64,000 nt of DNA from the NCBI RefSeq assembly GCF_049331405.1, contig NZ_CP186274.1, positions 4,216,001 to 4,280,000 on the forward strand, in the 5' to 3' direction. Origin of the DNA: PoT sp049331405 (GTDB taxonomy: Bacteria > Planctomycetota > Planctomycetia > Isosphaerales > Isosphaeraceae). Position numbers and translations under genes: made by a program. Each line of letters opens with the position of its first letter. Within the stretch, counting starts at the first letter, position 1. The notes beneath the pieces are model-generated. The model had not been told where the DNA came from, made no database searches, and saw only the letters and a list, made by a program, of their open reading frames with translations. This document shows positions 44,166 through 53,527 of the stretch, piece after piece.

Positions 44166-44218
44166 TTCAATGAGCAGAGGTCGAGGCCGGGGATGGTTTC
44201 GACCTCGGCTCTATTGAA
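44166..44218. terminator. bidirectional terminator-like hairpin
   Basis: TTCAAT-GAGC, two unpaired bases, then AGGTCGA (44166-44184) pair with TCGACCT, two bases, GCTC and ATTGAA (ending 44218). The AT base of the stem faces both convergent genes (Thg1-like on +, alcohol dehydrogenase on -). Confidence 0.7.
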
Positions 44219-44233
44219 TCGGGCCTCAAGGCT

Positions 44234-45298
44234 TCAGGACGCGGCCGCCTCTTGCTTGAGCGAGGCCATGTCGATCACGAAGCGATACTTGACCTTGCCT
44301 TTGAGAAGTCGCTCATAGGCCTCGTTGATATCCTGGATCTTGATGATCTCGATGTCGCTCGCCACACCATGCTCGGCGCAGAAGTCGAGCATCTCCTGGG
44401 TCTCGGCGATGCTGCCGATCGCCGAGCCGGCGATCCGACGCCGTCCCAGCAGCAGGTTGAAGACCTCGACGGGCAGCGGATGCTCGGGGGCGCCGACGAT
44501 CGTCAACGTGCCGTCGAGCTTGAGCAATCGCACATAAGCGTTGATGTCGTGCTGCGCGGAGACGGCGTCGAGGATGAAGTCGAAGCTGCCGACGTGCGCC
44601 TCCATCTCGGCCGGATTCGTGGAGACGACGACCTCGTGGGCTCCGAGGCGACGAGCATCCTCGGCCTTGCCGGGCGAGGTGGTGAAGAGGATGACATGAG
44701 CCCCGAACGCGCGGGCGAACTTCACGCCCATGTGCCCGAGCCCGCCGAGTCCGACGATCCCGACCTTCTGCCCGGGCCCGACGTTCCAGTGCTTGAGCGG
44801 CGAATAGGTGGTGATGCCCGCACAGAGAAGCGGCGCGGCCGCGGCCGGGTCGAGCTTGTCGGGGACCTTGAGCGTGAACGCCTCGTCAACGACGATCGTC
44901 TCGGAGTAACCGCCATAGGTCACGCCGCCAAGGTGCTTGTCTTCGCTGTTGTACGTCAGCGTGAGGGGCTCGCTGTACTGCTCCAGCCCGCGCTCGTAGT
45001 TGGGGTGGGTGCGGCAGGCATCGACGAGGCAGCCGACCGCGGCAATGTCCCCTTCCTGGAACCGCGTCACGTCCCGCCCGACCTTAACCACGCGCCCGAC
45101 GATCTCGTGGCCCGGAACGCACGGGTAGATCGTGCTCTTCCACTCGTTCCTCGCCTGGTGCAAGTCGGAATGGCAGACGCCGCAATAGAGGATATCGATG
45201 ACGACATCCTTCGGCTGCGGCTCACGACGTTCGATCGCGAACGGAGCCAGGGGTGTCGTGGCGGATTGCGCGGCGTACGACTTCGATTTGATGTTCAT
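44234..45298 (-). CDS. NAD(P)-dependent zinc alcohol dehydrogenase (YahK/CAD-like)
   Basis: A 354-residue medium-chain dehydrogenase from the ATG at 45298. The catalytic zinc site is YCGVCHSDLHQARNEW, with His in YPCVPGHEIVGRV. A structural zinc cluster is not complete in its usual form. The nucleotide-binding motif is GIVGLGGLGHMGVKFARAFG. Overall pattern fits the cinnamyl-alcohol/YahK aldehyde reductase group, often NADPH dependent. Stand-alone gene convergent with the Thg1-like gene. Confidence 0.92.
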   Translation of the reverse strand: MNIKSKSYAAQSATTPLAPFAIERREPQPKDVVIDILYCGVCHSDLHQARNEWKSTIYPCVPGHEIVGRVVKVGRDVTRFQEGDIAAVGCLVDACRTHPNYERGLEQYSEPLTLTYNSEDKHLGGVTYGGYSETIVVDEAFTLKVPDKLDPAAAAPLLCAGITTYSPLKHWNVGPGQKVGIVGLGGLGHMGVKFARAFGAHVILFTTSPGKAEDARRLGAHEVVVSTNPAEMEAHVGSFDFILDAVSAQHDINAYVRLLKLDGTLTIVGAPEHPLPVEVFNLLLGRRRIAGSAIGSIAETQEMLDFCAEHGVASDIEIIKIQDINEAYERLLKGKVKYRFVIDMASLKQEAAAS

Positions 45299-45515
45299 TT
45301 TTTCCGTTGATCCATTCATTGAGACGTTGATGGACAATGCCCGCGTGGGAAGGGGAGCCCCCTCCCCTTCCCCATCACAAAGCTTGATCGATCATCCGCC
45401 GCCGATGTTGAGCGGCGGATGCGCCGAGGTGTTTGCGAGCCGTATGAGGAGGAACCCGAGATTCAGGCTCGGTGTGTGGAGAAATGCAGTGATTCGAGCA
45501 GAGTGATCACCAAGG

Positions 45516-46373
45516 TTAACTCTTGTAGTCGGTTGAGCACGTCAGCTCGCGCCAGGCTTCGAACTCGCTCCGGTTCGCGTCCAGTTTCTTGAGTGCACGA
45601 TCGTAGGCGCTGATGCCGAGGAGCAGACGGAGCGGTGGTTTCTCCGAGTTCACGGCATCGATGATCGCTTCCGAACCCAGGACGGGATCCCCAACCTGGG
45701 CTCCGTTCATCTCTTCACGCCAGGTCCGGGTCTTGCCCGCTGTTTCGTCGTAGTCAACAAGTCGGGCCTTGGTGACATGCAACGTGCTGCCAAGGAAGTC
45801 GGTGCGGAACGGCCCCGGCTCGACGATCGTCGTGCGAATCCCCAGCGGCGCGACTTCCTGGGCGAGAGCCTCGGAGAGTCCTTCGACGGCGAACTTGGTC
45901 GAGTTGTACAGGCCCCAACCCGGTGAGGCCGTCAGGCCGCCGATGGAAGAGATGTTCACGATATGACCGCTTCGCCGCTCGCGAAAATGCGGCAAGACCG
46001 CGCGGGTGACACGCAAGAGGCCGAAGACGTTGGTCTCGAAGACGTTCTGGACCTCGTCGCCGCTCGCCTCTTCGATGGCTCCCAGCAGGCCATGTCCCGC
46101 GTTGTTGACGAGGACGTTGATGTGCCCGAATTTCTCAATCGCCGAGGCCACTCCAGAAGCGATCTGCAACTCATCGCGCAGGTCGAGCGAGATCGGATGG
46201 AGCCGATCGGACGCGTCGGGGAACATCTCCGCAACCTTGTCCGGCGTGCGCGACGTGGCGACGACCGAGTAGCCCCGCCCGAGGGCGGCACGTACGAGTT
46301 CCCGGCCGAAGCCCTGCGAGGTCCCCGTGATGAACCAGACCTGATGACGCGAACCGTTCGTCGACTTAGCCAT
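45516..46373 (-). CDS. short-chain dehydrogenase/reductase
   Basis: A 285-residue classical SDR from the ATG at 46373. The cofactor motif is VWFITGTSQGFGRELVRAAL (TGxxxGxG). The NNAGHGLLGAIEEASGDE motif, Ser in NISSIGGLTA and Tyr-x3-Lys in YNSTKFAVEGLSEALAQEVA complete the active site, followed by TTIVEPGPFRTDFLG. Substrate unknown; the group is typically annotated as oxidoreductase of the YusZ/DltE kind. On the same strand as the alcohol dehydrogenase, with 217 bases between them. Confidence 0.92.
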   Translation of the reverse strand: MAKSTNGSRHQVWFITGTSQGFGRELVRAALGRGYSVVATSRTPDKVAEMFPDASDRLHPISLDLRDELQIASGVASAIEKFGHINVLVNNAGHGLLGAIEEASGDEVQNVFETNVFGLLRVTRAVLPHFRERRSGHIVNISSIGGLTASPGWGLYNSTKFAVEGLSEALAQEVAPLGIRTTIVEPGPFRTDFLGSTLHVTKARLVDYDETAGKTRTWREEMNGAQVGDPVLGSEAIIDAVNSEKPPLRLLLGISAYDRALKKLDANRSEFEAWRELTCSTDYKS

Positions 46374-46813
46374 GTTGGTTCTCCTAAGCATGGACCAGAC
46401 CGTCAGGTACCAGCATCTTCGCTCAAGTCAGACATCATACTCAGATACGTTCAAGCTCAGTCCCATTTTTGTCTGTCGCGATTTCATTCCGAGTGCGTTG
46501 TTTCCTCGGCACCGACGGATGAGAGGGTTGACTGAGATCGTCCCTGGAGGGAACTCCCTCGGAACGGGAGTATCATAGGAAATCGCCCTCCAATCCCGCT
46601 GTCTGATCCTCGCCGTTCCTTGCCTGATCCTCCAATCACCAGGGGCCGTGATCACGGAAAAGGGGGGCTTTGCGTTTCGAACGAAGCGCATGGCGGGACA
46701 TTGGCAGCGATATGCCACCAATAATGTCCACGCCAAAGCTCATCCTGAATGGAGTAAGGACGCGAGCCCGCTGCAGGAGGTCACGGGCCCGAGGAAGGCA
46801 GGTCGAATTCGGC
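46374..46813. other. intergenic region, no gene supported
   Basis: This 440-base stretch lies upstream of the SDR gene and downstream of glutamine synthetase. A short inverted repeat GGACATT/AATGTCC (46696-46702 and 46723-46729), with inner TGGC/GCCA, may be a structure beyond the glnA stop. A 102-codon minus-strand frame (46428-46736) has no recognisable protein character. Confidence 0.4.
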
Positions 46814-48226
46814 TCAGACGTCGAAGTAGAGGGCGAACTCGTAGGGGTGCGGTCGGACGCGGATCGCATCGATCTCGTGATGCTGCTTGTACCAGATCCA
46901 GGTGTCGATCACGTCGGGGGTGAAGACGTCCCCTCGCAGGAGGAACTCGTGATCGTTGCGCAGGGCTTGGAGCGACTCCTCGAGCGAGCGCGGGACCGTC
47001 GGGACGTTCGCCAGTTCTTCGGGCTGGAGGTCGTAGATATCTTTATCCAGCGGGTCGCCAGGACGCGTCTTGGACTGAATCCCGTCGAGGGCGGCCATGA
47101 TCATCGCGGAGAAGAGCAGGTAGGGATTCGCGGAACTGTCGGGCCCGCGATACTCGATCCGGCGGCTCTTGGCGCTCGGGCTGTGGATCGGGATGCGGAT
47201 GACGGCCGCGCGATTGCGCCGGCTGTACGAGAGCTTCGTCGGGGCCTCGAAGCCTTCGACCAATCGCTTGTAGCTATTGGTCGTCGGGTTGGCGAAGGCG
47301 CACAGAGCGGCGGCGTGCTTCAGGAGGCCACCGATCGCGTACATGCCGATGTCGCTGAGGCCGGCATAGCTGTTGCCGGCGAGGAGCGGGGTCTCCCCCT
47401 TCCAGAGGGTGAAGTGGGTGTGCATGCCCGAGCCGTTGTCGCCGAAGAGGGGCTTGGGCATGAACGTGGCGGTCTTGCCGTTGCGCCTCGCGACGTTGCG
47501 GATGATGTACTTGGCGAGCATGACCTGGTCGGCGCTCTCGACCAGCGACTGCGGCATCAGGTCGATCTCGCACTGGCCGCCCGTGGCGACCTCGTGGTAA
47601 TGAGCCGACGTGGCGATGCCGCACTCGGCCATGCGCTGTGCCATCTCGGTGCGGAGGTCGGCCAGGCTGTCGGTCGGCGGGCAAGGGAAGTAACCGAGCC
47701 CCGACCCCGGCTTGTAGCCCAGGTTCGGATTCTCGATGCGGCCACGGTTCCAGGTCCCCTCGACCGAATCAACGTGGTAATACGCCTCGTTGCCGCGCTG
47801 GTCGAAGCGGACGTCGTCGAAGACGAAGAATTCGAGCTCGGGGGCGAGTCGGCAGGTGTCGGCGACGCCGGTGCTCCGCATGTGGCTGACGGCCTTGCGG
47901 GCGATGTTGCGCGGGTCTCGCGTGTAGTCCTGCTGGGTGATCGGGTCGTGGATGTTGCAGACCATCGTCAGGGTCGGATGCGCGGTGAACGGGTCGATGA
48001 GGACCGTTTCCGGCTGGGGCACAACCAGCAGGTCGGCCTCGTTGATCGCCCGCCAGCCGACGACGCTGGACCCGTCGAACCCGATGCCTTCCTCGAATGT
48101 CTCTTCGGAGAGGGCATCCGCGGGGATCGCGAAATGTTGCCAGACCCCGGGAAAGTCCATGAAGCGGAGGTCCACCGTCGTAACTTCACGCTGCCGGATC
48201 TGCGCCAAGACCTCTTTCGGTGTCAC
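46814..48226 (-). CDS. glnA: glutamine synthetase, type I
   Basis: A 470-residue GSI enzyme (glutamate + NH3 + ATP to glutamine). The start is the GTG at 48226, with AAGGAA about 9 bases upstream on the minus strand; the longer ATG frame adds only basic, non-homologous residues. Motifs include GIGFDGSSVVGW, LAPELEFFVFD, the ATP site KPLFGDNGSGMHTHFTLWK, and NRAAVIRIPIHSP with RRIEYRGPDSSANPYL. The adenylylation Tyr is conserved in DIYDLQPEE, so control by an adenylyltransferase is possible. No adjacent glnB or ntr genes. Confidence 0.96.
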   Translation of the reverse strand: MTPKEVLAQIRQREVTTVDLRFMDFPGVWQHFAIPADALSEETFEEGIGFDGSSVVGWRAINEADLLVVPQPETVLIDPFTAHPTLTMVCNIHDPITQQDYTRDPRNIARKAVSHMRSTGVADTCRLAPELEFFVFDDVRFDQRGNEAYYHVDSVEGTWNRGRIENPNLGYKPGSGLGYFPCPPTDSLADLRTEMAQRMAECGIATSAHYHEVATGGQCEIDLMPQSLVESADQVMLAKYIIRNVARRNGKTATFMPKPLFGDNGSGMHTHFTLWKGETPLLAGNSYAGLSDIGMYAIGGLLKHAAALCAFANPTTNSYKRLVEGFEAPTKLSYSRRNRAAVIRIPIHSPSAKSRRIEYRGPDSSANPYLLFSAMIMAALDGIQSKTRPGDPLDKDIYDLQPEELANVPTVPRSLEESLQALRNDHEFLLRGDVFTPDVIDTWIWYKQHHEIDAIRVRPHPYEFALYFDV

Positions 48227-48541
48227 CGCGATTCGTTCCTTTCCCGCCCGTCTCGGTCGGCGAGGACTCGCTGGCTTCGAGTCCCGGCCCCTCACGGGTC
48301 CCACGTCTTCGTGCCGCGCCTTCGGATCCGATCAAGCCACGCGAAGCCTGCCTCGGATCAATTGAAGGTCAGTCGATCTCGTTGCGGAAGTGCAAAACGA
48401 GAAGCACACTAACTTAACCCATGCATCGTCCTGGGACCAGCCCTTGCTTGTGCGTCGCGGGCATCGTCGCCGTCGCGAGCGCAAAAGGACGAGCATCTAT
48501 ACCTGTGGCGTCCGGGCTTCCGTGGGGGTTGGGAGGCGAAG
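48227..48541. other. intergenic region between glnA and the LigD-like gene
   Basis: No gene is supported. The divergent promoters should lie here, but I could not identify clear hexamers. The ribosome-binding site GGGAGG of the plus-strand gene is at its right end. Confidence 0.35.
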
Positions 48542-48913
48542 TTGGCGAGATTCGTCCTGCTCGAGCATCGTTGGAACGGGGTGCACTGGGATTTCATGCT
48601 CGAGTCCGGCGAGTCCCTGCGGACCTGGGCTATCGATGCCCCGATCGTCGCCGGCACTCCCCTGCCCGCCCGGGAGTTGGCCCCTCATCGCCCGGTCTAT
48701 CTCGACTACGAAGGGGAAATCTCGGGCGATCGAGGCTCGGTCCGCCGTCTCGATCGCGGTGAGTATTCGACCCTGGCCTGGGAATCCGACCTCGTCCGCG
48801 TCGAGGTCCGCGGCGCTCAGCTCATCGGAACCGTGACCTTACGGATGATGGTCGAGGGGGGCTCGACGGAGGCCGGTTGTTCCTGGAGCTTCCTCCTGGG
48901 GAACTTGGACTGA
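48542..48913 (+). CDS. stand-alone LigD-type 3'-phosphoesterase-like domain protein
   Basis: A 123-residue protein starting at TTG (48542), 5 bases after GGGAGG. The fold signature of the LigD N-terminal phosphoesterase is visible: FVLLEHRWNGVHWDFMLESG then LRTWAI, and HRPVYLDYEGEISGDRGSVR with DRGEY. His of EH and VH and Asp of WDF, which bind metal in LigD, are kept. The catalytic Arg after DF is Met, and the Glu before the last His is changed. It may be a diverged 3'-end-processing nuclease or non-catalytic. No ligase, primase or Ku gene nearby. Confidence 0.75.
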   Translation: MARFVLLEHRWNGVHWDFMLESGESLRTWAIDAPIVAGTPLPARELAPHRPVYLDYEGEISGDRGSVRRLDRGEYSTLAWESDLVRVEVRGAQLIGTVTLRMMVEGGSTEAGCSWSFLLGNLD

Positions 48914-49617
48914 AGCACCTTGCGCGTCGGCAGGGTCGGGGGCTCGATGAGCCCCTTGGAGCGGCTGGAATGCCCCGCGAGCCGGATCTGGCCGTCGCGC
49001 ACGCCAACCTCTTCGAGCCTGACGTCGTCGCGCTCGAGGTGCGGCGTGTATTTGAACTGGACGACGGGGAGTCCATCGACCCGCTTCCAGGAGGCTTCCA
49101 GACCCTTGCTTCGCACGTGGGCGATGATGCGGTCGAGGATGTTCTCGGGGGGGACGGGCAAGACCCCCGCCCGGATCTTCTCCAGGGTCAGTTCCAGCAC
49201 GTTTGGCTCGGGCACATTCGGATGCGCCACGACCCAGATGACGGTGCTGAAGGCCCCGCGGTCGAGTTCGAAGGCGAGCGTGACGCTATCGAGTTCGAAG
49301 AGCACACGAGGCTCATGCACCTCGGGCGGGAGTTCGTCGGCGAACTCCTGGACGAGGTCCTGGGCCAGCCAGGCGTTGACCTCCTCGTCGGAGAAGATCG
49401 CCTCCCAGCTCGGCTCGTTATAGATGTCGTTACGTAACTGAAGGCTCTGGGCCACGAAACGCTTCGCCTGCCGCTTGCGTTGTTCGGGAGAACCTTTGGC
49501 AACCGTGCGATAAAATTCCGGCTTGTGCGTCAAAGAGATCCAGAAGACACCGAGCATTGCGAGGATCGAGGCGAGAACCGTGAGAACGATCAGGACTCGC
49601 TTGCCCTTTTTGCGCAT
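48817..49617 (-). CDS. hypothetical membrane-anchored protein
   Basis: A 266-residue protein with a basic start and one anchor helix (MRKKGKRVLIVLTVLASILA), the rest probably periplasmic. WEAIFSDEEVNAWLAQDLVQ and RVLFELDSVTLAFELDRGAF, with further beta-strand-like segments, are non-random and look conserved, but I do not recognise the family. Its last 97 bases overlap tail to tail with the LigD-like gene at 48542-48913. Both frames have protein character, so the overlap seems real. Confidence 0.7.
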   Translation of the reverse strand: MRKKGKRVLIVLTVLASILAMLGVFWISLTHKPEFYRTVAKGSPEQRKRQAKRFVAQSLQLRNDIYNEPSWEAIFSDEEVNAWLAQDLVQEFADELPPEVHEPRVLFELDSVTLAFELDRGAFSTVIWVVAHPNVPEPNVLELTLEKIRAGVLPVPPENILDRIIAHVRSKGLEASWKRVDGLPVVQFKYTPHLERDDVRLEEVGVRDGQIRLAGHSSRSKGLIEPPTLPTRKVLQSKFPRRKLQEQPASVEPPSTIIRKVTVPMS

Positions 49618-49954
49618 TTGAGCGACCTGCTTCCTGCGAAGAATGGGGAGGGAAGGGGTCGTGCTAGAAAGTTACTACGAGAATTGTAGGCGGCTCGCGT
49701 TGCGAGTCTGGTGGATCCGTCCAAGTCTGGGAGAGTTTTCCGATTACCCGGGGAGGATATGCTCGACCCAAGAACGCGTCAACCCGAACTCAACACCGGC
49801 CACTCTTCACGGCTGACTCCTAAAATCGTGGGGGTTATGCCTTGTCCTTAACCTCGCCTCCGAACGTATGAGTTTCGAGGGGTTCCCCCTACTTGTTCAA
49901 CCGACTTGATCGCCCTTATATTGGAAGAATGTCGGACTGAAGGAGCGTCACGTC
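49618..49954. other. intergenic region with promoter of the ABC-exporter cluster
   Basis: No gene supported. It contains the promoter at 49893-49922 and, at its left end, the likely minus-strand start region of the hypothetical gene. The block from 49880 on is AT-richer than the surroundings. Confidence 0.35.
49893..49922 (+). promoter_or_regulatory. sigma-70-like promoter upstream of the exporter cluster
   Basis: TTGTTC (49893-49898) and TATATT (49917-49922) are separated by 18 bases. The ATG at 49955 follows an AAGGAG ribosome-binding site (49940-49945) at 9-base spacing. Confidence 0.55.
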
Positions 49955-50803
49955 ATGCCTCCGCGACTAGTAAGTCTTGGCATCCTTCTCTACTGGGCCA
50001 TCGCGGCCTCGACCCTGATCCGGCGCGACGTCTTGCCGGAGATGGGATTCGTGCGCCCGCCCGACCTGCGGACGATCGCACGGGCGGAAGACAACGCCGA
50101 GCCTTCGCGATGGTCCGTCGAGGTCATCGACAACCCGCTGTCCCCCGATCTCCGACGCTCGGTCGGGACGGCCTCGACCCATTCCACCCGGAACGCCCGA
50201 GGGTGGGTAATCATGAAGAGTCGCGTCTTCTTCGACGCCGGTGGCCTGCTCAAAGGGACGCCGCTACGCAGCAACGCAGACGGGCATATTGAGGTCCTAA
50301 GCTCTTACCAGGTAGATCCTTCGGGAAATCTCCGCTCCTTCCAGGCCACGGTAAAGGCCGAGTCCGAACCCGAAATTCTGCTCCAGGTCGACGGGGCGCT
50401 CAAGAAGGGGGAGATGGAGATCACGTCTACGGGCCCGATGTTCAATCGGAAGTGGACGATCCCCTACCAAGCCAGGGGTTTGATCCAGAATGCCGTGGGA
50501 CCTTTCGACCGCCTGCCCAACCTCCAGGTGGGCCAGCGCTGGGAGACCCGCGTCATCAGCCCGCTCTTCGGCAATGTCGAAACGGTCAGGGTCGAGGTCG
50601 CTCGGCGGACCGTGATCCAGTGGAATAACAACCCGGTGCCGACCTACGAGGTCGTCCATCACATGACGCCTCTCTCCGCACGCACGTGGGTCCGACCTGA
50701 CGGATTCGTCCTCCGGCAGGAAGTCCCGCTCCCGTTCGTGAAGCTGGTCCTGGAACGTCTCCCGGATCATGCCAGCAATCCGAACACTGAGGTGTCCAAG
50801 TGA
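49955..50803 (+). CDS. hypothetical secreted or membrane-anchored protein preceding an ABC exporter
   Basis: A 282-residue protein. The N-terminus has a hydrophobic segment (VSLGILLYWAIAASTLIRRD) that may be a signal or anchor. The rest is mainly beta-like, with repeated strands such as GHIEVLSSYQVDPSGNLRSF, VDGALKKGEMEITSTGPMFN and LPNLQVGQRWETRVISPLFG. I do not know the family. The stop overlaps the ATPase start (ATGA), so it probably belongs to the exporter as an accessory or sensing protein. Confidence 0.75.
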   Translation: MPPRLVSLGILLYWAIAASTLIRRDVLPEMGFVRPPDLRTIARAEDNAEPSRWSVEVIDNPLSPDLRRSVGTASTHSTRNARGWVIMKSRVFFDAGGLLKGTPLRSNADGHIEVLSSYQVDPSGNLRSFQATVKAESEPEILLQVDGALKKGEMEITSTGPMFNRKWTIPYQARGLIQNAVGPFDRLPNLQVGQRWETRVISPLFGNVETVRVEVARRTVIQWNNNPVPTYEVVHHMTPLSARTWVRPDGFVLRQEVPLPFVKLVLERLPDHASNPNTEVSK

Positions 50804-51570
50804 TGATCGAGCTGTGCGGAGTCACGAAGACTTTTGGTTCCAAGACAGCCGTCGATCACCTCGACCTGACCATCAAGGCCGGAGAACTCTTCGCCTTCCT
50901 CGGGCCCAACGGCGCGGGCAAGACGACCACCATCAAGATGGTCTGCGGCCTGCTCTCTCCGACCTCCGGCGTCGTGCGGGTCGGCGGCTTCCCGGCCGGC
51001 AGCCAGGAAGCCCGCCAACTCCTCGCATACGTCCCCGACCAACCCTATCTGTATGAGAAGCTGACGGGCCGCGAATTCCTGCGCTTCGTGGTCGAGATGT
51101 ACGGCAGCGACCATCGCTCGGCCACTAAACGCCTTGATGAACTGATCGAAACGTTCGAGATGACGGACTACGTCGACGAGCTATGCGAGAGCTACTCGCA
51201 AGGCATGAAGCAGCGCATCGTCTTCGCTTCGGCACTGATTCACGACCCGAAAGTCCTCATCGTCGACGAGCCGCTCGTGGGACTCGATCCTCGGAGCGCG
51301 AGGATCGTCAAGGATCTCTTCGTCTCGCAGGCCAAGTCGGGGGTGGCGGTCTTGATGTCGACCCACCTGCTATCGATCGCCGAGGAACTCGCGGACACGA
51401 TCGGGATCGTCGACCATGGCAAGATGCTCGCCCACGGGACACTCGCCGACCTGCGCGAGGATCTGCAGTCGCACGGCCCGCTCGAAGACCTATTCCTCAA
51501 GCTGACCGGGGGCAATCGCCCCCTGGCGAACGGCCGGCTCGTGATCCCACATGGGGCCCAGACCCAATGA
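50800..51570 (+). CDS. ABC transporter ATP-binding protein
   Basis: A 256-residue nucleotide-binding domain. Walker A is FLGPNGAGKTTTIKMVCGLL, the signature ESYSQGMKQR (the usual form in ABC-2 exporters), Walker B VLIVDEPLVGLDPRSARIV and the H-loop MSTHLLSIAEEL. Type fits ABC-2 exporters such as those for drugs, peptides or polysaccharide. The permease gene follows with an ATGA overlap; the preceding gene also overlaps. Confidence 0.95.
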   Translation: MMIELCGVTKTFGSKTAVDHLDLTIKAGELFAFLGPNGAGKTTTIKMVCGLLSPTSGVVRVGGFPAGSQEARQLLAYVPDQPYLYEKLTGREFLRFVVEMYGSDHRSATKRLDELIETFEMTDYVDELCESYSQGMKQRIVFASALIHDPKVLIVDEPLVGLDPRSARIVKDLFVSQAKSGVAVLMSTHLLSIAEELADTIGIVDHGKMLAHGTLADLREDLQSHGPLEDLFLKLTGGNRPLANGRLVIPHGAQTQ

Positions 51571-53309
51571 ACGAACAGCCCGACGCTCCCCCGCGGCTGA
51601 CCTCGGCGAGCGAGGCCGCCCGGGCCTTCCGGAAACATCGCTACCGGCTGATCATGAACGCGTTCCAGACGCAGATGTCGGGATCGCGTCTGCGCATGAT
51701 CATGATCCTGATCTGTAGCGCGATCTTCTGGGTCGTGCTCTTCGGCCTCTTCTTCGAGGGGTTCCAGTTCGTCGGCAAATACATCGATCCCACCAACACG
51801 ATCATCGAGTATCTCTTCAGCATCTTCTTCCTGTCGCTGCTGGTGATGCTCTTCTTCTCGACGGGGATCATCGTCTACACGGGGATGTTCCAATCGAGGG
51901 AGGCGGCGTTTCTGCTCACGCTCCCTACGTCGGCCGACAGGGTCTTCGCCTACAAGTTCGTCGAGGCGATCGGCTTCTCTAGCTGGGGATTTCTGCTCTT
52001 GGTCAGCCCGATGATGGTGGCCTACGGGATCACCGTGCCCGCCTCGGGAGCCTTTTACGGGATCTTCCTGCTCTACCTCCTGGCGTTCGTCTTCATCCCG
52101 GGCGGGTTGGGGGCGTGCGCGGCGATCCTCGTGGCGAACTTCTTCCCGAGGCGGCAGAAGACGATCCTGATCGCCGGCGGGATCTCGAGCGTGGCCGCGA
52201 TGATCTTCCTCATCGTGAAGGTCGCCAGGACGCCAGGAGAGACGCTCTCGGTGGATTGGCTGGGCGGACTCATCGGCCGACTCGCGTTCAGCCAGAATGC
52301 CTTGCTGCCGAGCCGATGGATGTCAGCCGGGCTCCTCGCCTCGGCGCGAGGCCACTGGTCGGACTCCCTCTTCTATCTGATGGTGATCTCGGGCCACGCG
52401 GCGCTGGCCTATCTGGTGGCGGCCGTCCTCGCTCGCGACCTCTACCGGCAAGGATATAGTCGAGTCCAGGGGGGGCGTTCGAACCGACGACGCAGTGGCT
52501 GGTATGGCTTCGACATGTTCTTCCATCGGGTCTTCTTCTTCATCCCTGGGCCGATCCGGCTGTTGATCCTAAAAGACCTTCGAACGTTCCGACGCGACCC
52601 AGCCCAGTGGTCTCAGTTCCTGATCTTCTTCGGCTTGCTCGGCTTCTACTTCCTCAACATCCGCAGGCTCAGCTATGACGTGCAAAGCCCCTACTGGCGG
52701 AATCTCGTCAGCTTCCTGAACCTGGCGGTGACCGCACTGATCCTCTCGACGTTCACGAGCCGGTTCATCTTCCCCTTGCTCTCCCTCGAAGGCCGGAACT
52801 TCTGGATCCTCGGCCTACTGCCCCTCAAGCGCGAGGCAATCCTCTGGGGCAAGTTCGCGTTCGCGTCGGGGATTTCTCTCGTGTCGTCGGAAATCCTCGT
52901 CGTGCTGAGCGACCTGATGCTCAGGATGAGCTCGGCGATGATCGCTCTGCACATGGGGATGGTCGCCGTGCTCTGCCTGGGGCTCTCGGGAATCAGCGTG
53001 GGGCTTGGAGCGAGGTTGCCGAACCTCAAAGAGAGCGATCCGTCGAAAATCGCCGCGGGGTTCGGAGGCACCTTGAACCTGCTGGTGAGCCTGATCTTCA
53101 TCTTCTCCATCGTCACGGCGATGGCCCTGCCCTGCCACCTCTACTTCGCCGGGCAAGACGCCACAGTCTTCGCCTCGGTCGTGCTTACGGAATCGAATTT
53201 CCGCTACTGGATGACGGTCGCGATCATCGTCAGCCTAATCGTCGGCGCGATCGGGACGATCGTCCCACTCCGGATCGGCATCAAGGCCTTCAAGAACATG
53301 GAGTTTTGA
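51567..53309 (+). CDS. ABC-2 type exporter permease
   Basis: A 580-residue membrane protein with about twelve helices in two halves, separated by a hydrophilic loop near residue 290-330 (RVQGGRSNRRRSGWYGFDMF). Segments such as FFSTGIIVYTGMFQSREAAF, SREAAFLLTLPTSADRVFAY and ILGLLPLKREAILWGKFAFA are typical of putative ABC exporter permeases (a Pfam ABC_export/ABC2-like group). It starts at 51567 within the ATPase stop. Substrate unknown. Confidence 0.85.
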   Translation: MNEQPDAPPRLTSASEAARAFRKHRYRLIMNAFQTQMSGSRLRMIMILICSAIFWVVLFGLFFEGFQFVGKYIDPTNTIIEYLFSIFFLSLLVMLFFSTGIIVYTGMFQSREAAFLLTLPTSADRVFAYKFVEAIGFSSWGFLLLVSPMMVAYGITVPASGAFYGIFLLYLLAFVFIPGGLGACAAILVANFFPRRQKTILIAGGISSVAAMIFLIVKVARTPGETLSVDWLGGLIGRLAFSQNALLPSRWMSAGLLASARGHWSDSLFYLMVISGHAALAYLVAAVLARDLYRQGYSRVQGGRSNRRRSGWYGFDMFFHRVFFFIPGPIRLLILKDLRTFRRDPAQWSQFLIFFGLLGFYFLNIRRLSYDVQSPYWRNLVSFLNLAVTALILSTFTSRFIFPLLSLEGRNFWILGLLPLKREAILWGKFAFASGISLVSSEILVVLSDLMLRMSSAMIALHMGMVAVLCLGLSGISVGLGARLPNLKESDPSKIAAGFGGTLNLLVSLIFIFSIVTAMALPCHLYFAGQDATVFASVVLTESNFRYWMTVAIIVSLIVGAIGTIVPLRIGIKAFKNMEF

Positions 53310-53527
53310 TCAAGCGGGATCCCGCTCGATATTCGAACGCATACTCCCTTCGGCGTGATGATTCCTCCGCGCGCCGAAGTCTCGCTCGGATCCGACGCCA
53401 CTCTCATTCGTGAACCGAAAGTGACGATGTCTTGTCTCACCGTCATATCGATGCTTGATGTGATTGCCCATGGAAGTCGTGAGGCGATTGGGACGCGACT
53501 GGGTCGTGGGCAGGGGATGGAGGACGG

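Noticed and set aside
46428..46736. 102-codon minus-strand frame in a large intergenic region
   Set aside because: No signal, domain, ribosome-binding site or conserved-looking segment.
48370..48410. Possible sigma-54 promoter for glnA (TTTTGCA on the minus strand)
   Set aside because: The -24 GG dinucleotide is missing at the required spacing.
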